In this document: in pieces, positions 26,720 to 33,211 of the stretch | How the letters are laid out: every line of letters starts with the position of its first letter | Position numbering within the stretch: the stretch's first letter is position 1 | Position numbers and translations under genes: made by a program | Origin: Coprenecus sp902388455 | GTDB lineage: Bacteria > Bacteroidota > Bacteroidia > Bacteroidales > UBA932 | Direction of reading: 5' to 3' | NCBI GenBank assembly: GCA_963931615.1 | Contig: OZ007032.1 | Coordinates: 682,001-746,000 of the forward strand | Length of the DNA stretch: 64,000 nt | The notes under the pieces: model-generated | Databases searched by the model: none | What the model was told of the DNA's origin: nothing | What the model saw: only the letters and a program-made list of their open reading frames with translations

Positions 26720-28177
26720 ATGTCAAAGTTCATTAAGTATTTATTCCCCTTGCTGTTTTTGGCGGTAATTCCGTTTGTCGCTGGAGCTCAAAACGATGAT
26801 TCGTTTCTAGACTTCTACAAGCAGAGGACACAGGAGTTTAAGGACTGGCGCTCCAAGGCCAATTCTGAGTTTACCGAATATTTGTCAGCGGCATGGAAAG
26901 AGTTTTTGGTGCAGAGAGGGAAAGAAGACCCGGTCGGTCCGGTCCCGGAGACCCCTGTGTATTATGATCCTCAGGAGGCAGGAGTGTCAGATGTTATGCC
27001 CGGCCTTCCTTTTCCTGGATTTATTGCAACGCCGGCATACCCTGTGCCAGTGCCGGCAATAGCGGCCAGATATACCGGAGGAAGTGATGTCGATGTGGAT
27101 TTTTTCGGTATTCAGGTAAGTGTGCCTTTCGCAGACAATATGCGTGTGCCGCGTATACAGGCTACGGAGCAGGATGCCTCCAATGCTTGGAAAGTGCTTT
27201 CAGAGTCGGATTTCATGCCTACAGTAGAGGCTTTGGAGGCTATGCGTAAGGAGCATTCTCTTAGCGATTGGGCGCTGTATACGACAATCAAGAAAATGAC
27301 GGATGCCGTCTATATCGAGGAGTATGTCAACGAGAAAGTTATGACACAGATGTTTCTCCTGAGTCAGTTGCAGTATAAGGCCAGGGTCGGTTCTTCTGGA
27401 GGGCAGATGATTCTGCTTCTTCCGTTTACTGCACCGATTTATCAGGTCGCGTATATTACGGACGGAGATGAGGATTTCTATATATACAGCTATTCCAGGC
27501 TTAATAGCCAGGATCCTCTTTATACTTTCTCGGACGACTTTTCAGCTGCCGATAAAAAACTGGATTTGGTAATTGACAGGCAATTGATAGTTGATAACAG
27601 TGATTATCAACTCAAAGCACTGCCGTTATGGGCTGAATATGTAGGTGAAGATGTGAATGTGCCTCTTAATATACCTTGTGTAAAATTCACTTTGGATTAT
27701 CCTCAGTCAGATCTGCTGACATACCATAATTCAGACGTAGACGGAGAGTTGAAAAAGGCTGTGTTTACCAGTATCCGTTATAAAGTTCTTAAAGACGGGA
27801 TGGATCCTCGTCAGGCTGTGACATTTGTCCTTACGCTGGTGCAGAGAGGATTCGATTATAAGACTGATTATGAGATGTTCGGGCGTGCCAAGCCTCTCTT
27901 TGTAGAAGAGTCGTTTTTCTATGGCGCAAATAATTGTAAGGACAGAGTGCTGGTATTTTCATGGATAGTGAAAGATCTGCTTGGGCTGGACGTAGTTATG
28001 TTCAGTTACAAAGGGCATGTGTCGTGCGGAGTCGCGCTTCCTGATGACGTGAAGGGAGACAGTTTTACTTACGAAGGAGTCAGGTATGTTATGTGCGATC
28101 CTACCTATATAGGTGCGCCCATAGGTGCGACTATGCCCAAGTACCGGGGTGTAGAGCCTCAGATTACAAGACTCTGA
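26720..28177 (+). CDS. Secreted transglutaminase-like cysteine protein, unknown function
   Basis: This 485-residue protein has a signal peptide (MSKFIKYLFPLLFLAVIPFVAGA) and a charged helical N-terminal part. The middle region has many aromatic residues. The C-terminal 80 residues look like a transglutaminase/cysteine-protease core: Cys406 in NNCKDRVLVFSWIV, His433 in KGHVSCGV and Asp460 in CDPTY, in the usual C-H-D order. No Lys/Gln substrate information is available. It sits 78 bp after an LPP20-like gene and 88 bp before grpE. I infer a periplasmic or surface location. It could be an inactive or protease-type member. Confidence 0.72.
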   Translation: MSKFIKYLFPLLFLAVIPFVAGAQNDDSFLDFYKQRTQEFKDWRSKANSEFTEYLSAAWKEFLVQRGKEDPVGPVPETPVYYDPQEAGVSDVMPGLPFPGFIATPAYPVPVPAIAARYTGGSDVDVDFFGIQVSVPFADNMRVPRIQATEQDASNAWKVLSESDFMPTVEALEAMRKEHSLSDWALYTTIKKMTDAVYIEEYVNEKVMTQMFLLSQLQYKARVGSSGGQMILLLPFTAPIYQVAYITDGDEDFYIYSYSRLNSQDPLYTFSDDFSAADKKLDLVIDRQLIVDNSDYQLKALPLWAEYVGEDVNVPLNIPCVKFTLDYPQSDLLTYHNSDVDGELKKAVFTSIRYKVLKDGMDPRQAVTFVLTLVQRGFDYKTDYEMFGRAKPLFVEESFFYGANNCKDRVLVFSWIVKDLLGLDVVMFSYKGHVSCGVALPDDVKGDSFTYEGVRYVMCDPTYIGAPIGATMPKYRGVEPQITRL

Positions 28178-28265
28178 TTGCAGTCAGCAATGACTGACAA
28201 TTTGTCTATTTTCTTATCTGGCAATGTTTTTGCTGGAGACATTGCGAATTAAAAATTAAGAAGCA

Positions 28266-28835
28266 ATGAAAGAAAATAAGGATATAGCAGAGAATGAGGC
28301 AGTTGTCTCAGAAGAAATTTCTGGGGGTACACCTCAGGATGTCTCAGAAGAGCAACAGGTTCAGGAAGAAGCGACGCCGGAAGATGAGGCTGTCAAGGCT
28401 TTGGAAGCGCGTGTTGCGGAAGTGAATGACAAATACATTCGCCTTGCCGCAGAATTTGATAATTATCGCCGTCGTACGGCCCGTGAGAGGCTTGAGCTCA
28501 TCTCTACGGCAGGAGAGGATATCATCAAGGGAATGCTGCCCGTGCTGGATGACTGTGAGAGAGCTCTTCAGGTGCTTCGTGAATCAGGGACGGATAAGTC
28601 TGCGATAGAGGGTACAGAGTTGATTTACAGTAAATTGATGGCTTTTCTCAAAGGCAGGGGGCTTAGTGTTATCGACGCGTTGGGCAAAGAACTGGACACA
28701 GACTATCATGAGGCTGTAGCACAGCTACCGGTTCAGGAAAAGAAGCAGAAGAACAAGATTGTTGATGTGATTCAGCAGGGATATAAGCTCAATGATAAAG
28801 TTATACGTTTTGCAAAAGTAGTAGTGGGGGTGTAG
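28266..28835 (+). CDS. grpE: Nucleotide exchange factor GrpE
   Basis: This 189-residue DnaK cochaperone has an acidic disordered N-terminus (about 1-45), a long helix with LAAEFDNYRRRTARER, and a C-terminal beta-wing domain with YHEAVAQLP and VIQQGYKLNDKVIRFAKVVV. It releases ADP from DnaK. It is 3 bp upstream of dnaJ. dnaK is not in the window. Confidence 0.96.
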   Translation: MKENKDIAENEAVVSEEISGGTPQDVSEEQQVQEEATPEDEAVKALEARVAEVNDKYIRLAAEFDNYRRRTARERLELISTAGEDIIKGMLPVLDDCERALQVLRESGTDKSAIEGTELIYSKLMAFLKGRGLSVIDALGKELDTDYHEAVAQLPVQEKKQKNKIVDVIQQGYKLNDKVIRFAKVVVGV

Positions 28836-28838
28836 GCT

Positions 28839-30008
28839 ATGGCAGAGAAGAGAGATTATTATGAGGTCCTGGGCGTCTCTCGGGACGCTTCTCAGGAAGA
28901 AATCAAGAAGGCATACCGAAAGATGGCACTTAAGTATCACCCGGACCGCAATCCAGGAGATACGGCTGCTGAGGAAAAATTCAAAGAGGCGGCAGAGGCA
29001 TATGATGTGTTGAGCAATCCGGATAAGAAAGCCCACTATGACCAGTTCGGTCATGCCGGTATGAGTGGGTCGGCAGGAGGTGCCGGTGGATTTGAGGGAT
29101 TCGGCGGCTTTACGATGGAGGATATTTTCAGCCGTTTCGGAGATATATTCGGAGGTGGCTTCGGAGGTGGTTTCAGTGGTTTCGGTTCTTCTTCAGGAAG
29201 GGGAGGAGTCAGGGTTCAGAAAGGTTCCAATATCAGAATCCGTGTCAAATTGTCACTTTCGGAAATTGTCAATGGCGTTACAAAGACTGTCAAAATAAAA
29301 AAAGCAGTCAAATGCCCTCATTGTAATGGTCGTGGAGCAGAGTCCGAGGCAGATATCCATACCTGCGAGACTTGCCACGGAACCGGAATGGTTACAAGAA
29401 TGGTGCAGTCATTTATGGGACGTATGCAGACGACTTCACCATGTCCGGCATGCGGAGGTCAGGGAAAGGTGATTACCAAGCCTTGTCCTCACTGTCACGG
29501 AGCAGGGGTTGTGGAAGGAACTGAGGAGGTTTCGTTCAAGATTCCGGCAGGAGTAGTGGAGGGCATGCAGTTGACAGTTCACGGCAAGGGTAATGCTGCA
29601 AAAGGTAATGGTGTCAACGGTGACCTTTTAGTTCTCATCGAAGAAGAAGTGGACGGAGAACTCCAGAGAGATGGAAACGATCTGATTTATACTTTGTTTG
29701 TTTCTATGCCTGACTTGGTGCTTGGAACAGTGGCAGAGATTCCGTCTGCCGACGGAAAAGTCAGGATAAAGGTCGAAGCAGGAACCCAGTCAGGGGCAAT
29801 TCTTCGAGTAAGGGGTAAAGGAGTTCCGGATATTAACGGTTATGGACGCGGTGACCTGTTGGTATATATACAGGCATGGACACCGTCAAAGTTGGATCGA
29901 AACGAGAAAGAGATGTTTGAAAAGCTCAAAGAATCAGAGAATTTCACTCCAAAGCCGAGTAAGTTGGATAAGAATTTTTTCGATAGATTGAAAAAAATGT
30001 TCAGTTAA
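28839..30008 (+). CDS. dnaJ: Chaperone DnaJ
   Basis: This 389-residue type I Hsp40 has a J domain with HPD (34-36), a Gly/Phe-rich linker (about 70-125), and a zinc domain with four CxxCxGxG repeats (CPHCNGRG, CETCHGTG, CPACGGQG, CPHCHGAG). Two C-terminal substrate-binding domains follow. It stimulates DnaK ATPase and presents unfolded clients. It is cotranscribed with grpE. Confidence 0.98.
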   Translation: MAEKRDYYEVLGVSRDASQEEIKKAYRKMALKYHPDRNPGDTAAEEKFKEAAEAYDVLSNPDKKAHYDQFGHAGMSGSAGGAGGFEGFGGFTMEDIFSRFGDIFGGGFGGGFSGFGSSSGRGGVRVQKGSNIRIRVKLSLSEIVNGVTKTVKIKKAVKCPHCNGRGAESEADIHTCETCHGTGMVTRMVQSFMGRMQTTSPCPACGGQGKVITKPCPHCHGAGVVEGTEEVSFKIPAGVVEGMQLTVHGKGNAAKGNGVNGDLLVLIEEEVDGELQRDGNDLIYTLFVSMPDLVLGTVAEIPSADGKVRIKVEAGTQSGAILRVRGKGVPDINGYGRGDLLVYIQAWTPSKLDRNEKEMFEKLKESENFTPKPSKLDKNFFDRLKKMFS

Positions 30009-30021
30009 TCGTTAAAAAAAA

Positions 30022-30052
30022 TTTGGAATATGTCTGCTTTTGTATATCTTTG
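30022..30052 (+). promoter_or_regulatory. Promoter of rplS
   Basis: TTTG at 30022-30025, a 19-bp spacer and TATCTTTG at 30045-30052 match the Bacteroidota consensus. A leader of about 70 nt follows, with a small GCAA...TTGC hairpin near 30069-30079. Confidence 0.8.
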
Positions 30053-30126
30053 CAGTCCCAAAAAATAAGCAACCTCTTGCAGGATGTCGATGATGACAGC
30101 AATGTTGCCACTAAAGGAATAAGAAA

Positions 30127-30513
30127 ATGGATTTAATAAAGATTGCAGAACAGGCATTTGCACAGGACGAGAAGAAGTACCCCGAGTTTAAGGCAGGCGA
30201 TACGGTTACTGTGACTTATAAGATTAAAGAGGAGAACAAGGAGAGACTCCAGAAGTTCCGTGGAGTAGTGATACAGAGGAAAGGTGCCGGTACTACCCAG
30301 ACTTTTACTGTACGCAAGATTTCCAACGGTGTAGGTGTTGAGAGGATTTTCCCTCTGTACTCACCTTTCATCTCTGAGATAGAGCTCAACAAGAGCGGTA
30401 AGGTACGCAGGGCAAGGATTTTCTACCTCAGGAACCTCACAGGTAAGAAGGCCCGCATCAAGGAGAAGAAGTTCGCCGGTGTGGTAGCCGAAGAAACAGC
30501 GAAAGCAGAATAG
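30127..30513 (+). CDS. rplS: 50S ribosomal protein L19
   Basis: This 128-residue L19 lies at the 30S-50S interface. Conserved segments are FKAGDTVTVTYKIKEENKERLQKFRGVVIQRKG, TVRKISNGVGVERIFPLYSP and GKVRRARIFYLRN. It carries a C-terminal tail of about 15 residues beyond the E. coli protein (VVAEETAKAE), as is common in the phylum. Here it is separated from trmD, its usual partner in Proteobacteria, which lies about 9 kb away. Confidence 0.97.
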   Translation: MDLIKIAEQAFAQDEKKYPEFKAGDTVTVTYKIKEENKERLQKFRGVVIQRKGAGTTQTFTVRKISNGVGVERIFPLYSPFISEIELNKSGKVRRARIFYLRNLTGKKARIKEKKFAGVVAEETAKAE

Positions 30514-30526
30514 TTTCTGAAATATT

Positions 30527-30600
30527 GGCCTCGTAGCTCAACTGAATAGAGCATCTGACTACGGATCAGAAGGTTGTGGGTTTGAATCCCGCCGAGGTCA
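30527..30600 (+). tRNA. tRNA-Arg (ACG)
   Basis: The full cloverleaf has a 7-bp acceptor stem (30527-30533 with 30593-30599, one G-U), anticodon stem TCTGA/TCAGA with loop CTACGGA (anticodon ACG, A34 presumably edited to inosine), and T arm GTGGG-TTTGAAT-CCCGC. CCA is not encoded. It follows rplS by 13 bp and may share its promoter. Confidence 0.97.
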
Positions 30601-30641
30601 CAGCCATAAAGGCAGTAAGGGACGGCAGCAATGCGCGTCCC

Positions 30642-30701
30642 TTTATATTAAAAGACAGACAGAAGGAAGTTTACTCCCTTCTGTCTGTCTTTTAATATAA
30701 A
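30642..30701 (+). repeat. Long perfect inverted repeat (25-bp arms) downstream of tRNA-Arg
   Basis: Arms 30642-30666 and 30677-30701 are exact reverse complements around a 10-nt loop. The outer part is A/T-rich and the inner part is GACAGACAGAAGG. There is no T-run after it, so it is an atypical terminator. It may be a processing or transcription-stop hairpin for the rplS/tRNA-Arg transcript. Confidence 0.85.
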
Positions 30702-30703
30702 GT

Positions 30704-30832
30704 AATGTGGCAAAGCCACATTGCAGGAACTTTGTTCCTGCGGACGCCTTCATAAGGCCTGCCTCAGTGCGGGAAGAGCCGAGCTAGCGAGGCTAATCCC
30801 GCCGAGGTGAGTAGCGGGCGCGCTAATCCCGC
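30704..30832. repeat. Cluster of small hairpins (triloop and nested stems)
   Basis: Consecutive hairpins are AATGTGGC-AAA-GCCACATT (30704-30722), GCAGGAAC-TTT-GTTCCTGC (30723-30741), GCCTT-CAT-AAGGC (30746-30758), a nested stem GCGGGA/TCCCGC enclosing AGCC/GGCT (30769-30802), and GCGGG/CCCGC (30814-30832). The first two touch without a gap. The segment AATCCCGCCGAGGT (30795-30808) equals the 3' end of tRNA-Arg (30585-30598). From 30833 to 31147 I see no gene. Confidence 0.75.
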
Positions 30833-31147
30833 CTGCACAAAGTACTCCAGTGCGGGAAAAGCCGCTGGGTAATGACTTCGGACTTTCCCCACGACTTTCA
30901 TCCAAGCCCATATCCGTATCTGCGGGACCTGTTCTGCGTTACATAATGAAAACTCGCTAGTAATCAGGTCTATATGTGAATCGAGCCGAGGATAGAAGTG
31001 GCGGATTCTGGGCATTTCGACGGTTTCCGGGTAGTCCTATCCTCAGCACTGTTTTGCATTCGCCTCGTTATCAAGACCTTCTAAAAAGCGACAGAGGACA
31101 GGTCTCCGTCAGACATTGTGGTGCTGGAGGCAAGTCCTGCCTTTTGC

Positions 31148-31155
31148 TATATTTG
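31148..31155 (+). promoter_or_regulatory. -7 box of the histidine phosphatase gene
   Basis: TATATTTG ends five bases before the ATG at 31160, which suggests a leaderless or nearly leaderless mRNA. Confidence 0.7.
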
Positions 31156-31159
31156 CGGT

Positions 31160-31792
31160 ATGATTAAGCTTTATCTTTTAAGACATAGTCAGACATCATA
31201 CAATGTCAAAGCAGAAGTAATAGGCGGAAGAAGTCCGGGCCTTACATTGACGCGGCTCGGAACAGAATTGGCTACAACTGCCGGAAAGGAGTTGAGAAAC
31301 AGTGGACTGCGTTTTGATAGGATATTCTGCTCAACCGCGGTCAGGGCACGTCAGACTTTAGAGTGCATGGGTCTGATTTCTGTTGAGGAGACAGATGCGG
31401 TGGTGTATTCAGACTGCCTGGAGGAACTTTCTCAAGGAGAGTGGGAAGGACGGCCGAGGAGGGAGATATATACGCCGAAGGTAATCAGCTGCCTTAACCG
31501 TGAGAATCCGTTTTTCCGTCCGCCTGGCGGAGAAAGTCAGAATGATGTAGAGAAGCGAATGACGGATTTCATAAAAGGCGAGATACTGGACCGCTATAAG
31601 GACGGAGTTTTTCTTATTGTCGGTCATGGTGTGGCATTCAAATGTTTTATCCGTGGTGTTCTTGGCTCGGATGCGCGTATGACACATAAGCTGGGGATGG
31701 ACAATCTGTCTATGACACGTCTTACTTACAGTGATAGAGATGGATGGTCATTGGACTGGATGAATAGACCGCTAATACCAAAAAAAGTCTGA
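31160..31792 (+). CDS. Histidine phosphatase family protein (phosphoglycerate mutase-like)
   Basis: This 210-residue enzyme has the RHG-type active site LLRHSQTSYN (R8, H9), here RHS rather than RHG, and a second catalytic histidine in IVGHGVAFK. A supporting arginine is in FCSTAVRARQT and the acid in LEELSQGEWEGR. The closest general type is broad-specificity phosphatase or alpha-ribazole phosphatase; substrate is unknown. Start 31160 (MIKLYLLRHS) is preferred over an in-frame ATG/GTG-like start at 31118, because the -7 box lies at 31148-31155. Its stop is embedded in the first palindrome next to the dispersed repeat. Confidence 0.88.
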   Translation: MIKLYLLRHSQTSYNVKAEVIGGRSPGLTLTRLGTELATTAGKELRNSGLRFDRIFCSTAVRARQTLECMGLISVEETDAVVYSDCLEELSQGEWEGRPRREIYTPKVISCLNRENPFFRPPGGESQNDVEKRMTDFIKGEILDRYKDGVFLIVGHGVAFKCFIRGVLGSDARMTHKLGMDNLSMTRLTYSDRDGWSLDWMNRPLIPKKV

Positions 31793-31805
31793 ATCAACTG
31801 ATTCA
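31783..31805. repeat. Partial copy of the tRNA-Leu terminator palindrome
   Basis: An A-run followed by AGTCTGAATCA-AC-TGATTCA (to 31805) resembles the full palindrome at 31884-31919. It contains the stop codon of the histidine phosphatase gene. The two lie on either side of repeat copy B. Confidence 0.7.
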
Positions 31806-31880
31806 TCCGGAGCCCCGCGACCAACTCCCCTTCCTTGGAAGGGGTCGGGGGATGGGTAGACAAAAGGCGCCCCGCCAGGG
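31806..31880 (-). repeat. Dispersed intergenic repeat, copy B
   Basis: The reverse complement of this segment matches 1125-1190. The exact 18-nt core is at 31847-31864, and the flank GCGACCAACTCCCCTTCC is shared in slightly altered form. It contains an internal CCCCTTCC/GGAAGGGG hairpin (about 31827-31844). It lies between two related palindromes. Confidence 0.75.
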
Positions 31881-31883
31881 CAC

Positions 31884-31919
31884 AAAAAAGGTCTGAATCA
31901 GTTGATTCAGACCTTTTTT
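31884..31919. terminator. Bidirectional terminator (tRNA-Leu / histidine phosphatase)
   Basis: A perfect palindrome has 17-nt arms (31884-31900 and 31903-31919), beginning with six A and ending with six T. It sits directly at the 3' end of tRNA-Leu and can terminate from either side. Confidence 0.88.
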
Positions 31920-31920
31920 G

Positions 31921-32005
31921 TGCCCAGAACAAGACTCGAACTTGCACGCCTTAAACAGGCACTACCCCCTCAAAGTAGCGTGTCTACCAATTTCACCATC
32001 TGGGC
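31921..32005 (-). tRNA. tRNA-Leu (GAG)
   Basis: The gene reads on the minus strand. The acceptor stem GCCCAGA pairs with TCTGGGC. The anticodon loop is TTGAGGG with anticodon GAG on stem CTACT/GGTAG. The long class II variable arm TGCCTGTTTAAGGCG is typical of tRNA-Leu. The T arm has TTCGAGT, and CCA is not encoded. Confidence 0.95.
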
Positions 32006-32025
32006 TCTTTTTGGGTTTCGGGCTG

Positions 32026-32033
32026 CAAATATA
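32026..32033 (-). promoter_or_regulatory. -7 box of tRNA-Leu
   Basis: TATATTTG on the minus strand (reverse complement at 32026-32033) lies 20 bp upstream of the mature tRNA 5' end. Confidence 0.75.
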
Positions 32034-32112
32034 CATTGTTTTTTTTAAAATGAAATATTTTTTGAAATTTTTCTTAAATTTACGTCAATTTTGAACCAAA
32101 ACCACTCAGGCC

Positions 32113-32523
32113 ATGAAAGAAACAAACAGCAGTTTCGTACAGAAGGGCGACACGTTGTATCTTGTAACGTCCTCGGAGGCAGTGGATTACCTGAATTCGA
32201 GCATCGATTCGGGCTTTATCACCTCCCTCCACCGCATATCCGGAAAGGGTATCTTTCATTCGCTGGTCGAGTGCTGCAGGGACAAGTCCCTTGGCTTCGA
32301 TATTACTGGAGACTCCGACCTCACTGACGAGGAGTTTCTCTACGGCAATACGAAGTACGTGGCTATCGTCTCCGTAAACAACGACCAGGAAGGAGATTTC
32401 GTCAACTTTATGTTCAACCACGGGATTGAGACCACGCTCCTCGGCCATGTCACCAAGGGTGAGCTGAGGATGGACGACCATTCCTACGGTTTTATCTCGG
32501 AATATGCCGGAAAGACAGCTTAA
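32113..32523 (+). CDS. Stand-alone PurL/PurM C-terminal-like domain protein
   Basis: This 136-residue protein has no signal peptide. Its sequence follows the AIR-synthase C-terminal domain seen in PurL: FITSLHRISGKGIFHSLVECC takes the place of the PurL HDVSDGG-LAVALAE segment, KYVAIVSVNNDQEGDFVNFMFNHGIETTLLGHVT matches the strand-helix and GxVT segment, and GELRMDD follows. The usual catalytic-site SDGG is replaced by SGKG, so enzyme activity is doubtful. It overlaps menG by 20 bp, implying coupling. This is similarity by eye; a structural or profile search is needed to confirm it. Confidence 0.6.
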   Translation: MKETNSSFVQKGDTLYLVTSSEAVDYLNSSIDSGFITSLHRISGKGIFHSLVECCRDKSLGFDITGDSDLTDEEFLYGNTKYVAIVSVNNDQEGDFVNFMFNHGIETTLLGHVTKGELRMDDHSYGFISEYAGKTA

Positions 32524-33208
32524 CAAGAGCCGGGAGACGATCTCCTCGATGTTCGATTCCATCGCCCCGGTGTACGACAGACTGAATCATCTTCTCTCCT
32601 TCGGGATAGACCGTTCCTGGAGGAGACGTCTGGTGCGTGCGGTATCCTCGTTCTGTGCTCTCAGGGGCGGAGAAGTCAAGGTCCTGGACATGGCCTGCGG
32701 GACAGGTGACGTCTCTATAGCCCTAAGGCGGAAGGGACTCGATGTAGTAGGTGCCGATATATCGGAGAACATGTTGGCCCTGGCCAGAAAGAAGGCGCCG
32801 GAGATAGATTTCCGCTATGGGGATGCCTCGGAACTGCCCTTCGCCGACGGAAGCTTCGATGCGGTGACGATCGCTTTCGGCATCCGGAATTTCGACAAGC
32901 GCGCGCAGTGCATCCGCGAGCTGCACCGTGTCCTCAAGGACGGGGGCATGCTTGCCATCGCGGAGTTCTCCATACCACGCAACAGACTGTGGCGGGGCAT
33001 TTACACATTGTACTTCAAGAATATTCTTCCGGCCATAGGCAGGCTTGTTTCCAAGCAGGCGTATGCCTACTCCTATCTGCCGGAGTCCTCCTTCGATTTC
33101 CCCGCGCCGGAGAAGTTCCGTGCGGAGCTTTCCGAAGGGGGATTCAGGGCGGTGACCGCCAGGTCCATGACCGGAGGAGTGTCCTACCTTTATATCGGGA
33201 GGAAGTAG
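32504..33208 (+). CDS. menG: Demethylmenaquinone methyltransferase
   Basis: This 234-residue UbiE/MenG-type SAM methyltransferase performs the last methylation in menaquinone synthesis. The signature IAPVYDRLNHLLSFGIDRSWRRRLV is at about 19-43. Motif I VLDMACGTGDVSIAL, GDASELPFADGSFDAVTIAFGIRNF and LHRVLKDGGMLAIAEFSIP follow. Length is normal. Its start lies inside the preceding small gene, and cardiolipin synthase follows 3 bp later. Confidence 0.95.
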   Translation: MPERQLNKSRETISSMFDSIAPVYDRLNHLLSFGIDRSWRRRLVRAVSSFCALRGGEVKVLDMACGTGDVSIALRRKGLDVVGADISENMLALARKKAPEIDFRYGDASELPFADGSFDAVTIAFGIRNFDKRAQCIRELHRVLKDGGMLAIAEFSIPRNRLWRGIYTLYFKNILPAIGRLVSKQAYAYSYLPESSFDFPAPEKFRAELSEGGFRAVTARSMTGGVSYLYIGRK

Positions 33209-33211
33209 CTC

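Noticed and set aside
30601..31147. Possible insertion-sequence remnant after tRNA-Arg
   Set aside because: No transposase fragment is visible in any frame, so only the hairpins and the tRNA-end repeat are reported.
31726..31947. Minus-strand open frame across repeat copy B
   Set aside because: It spans a terminator palindrome and the repeat. Peptides such as THPPTPSKEGE are a known by-product of this intergenic repeat, not a protein.
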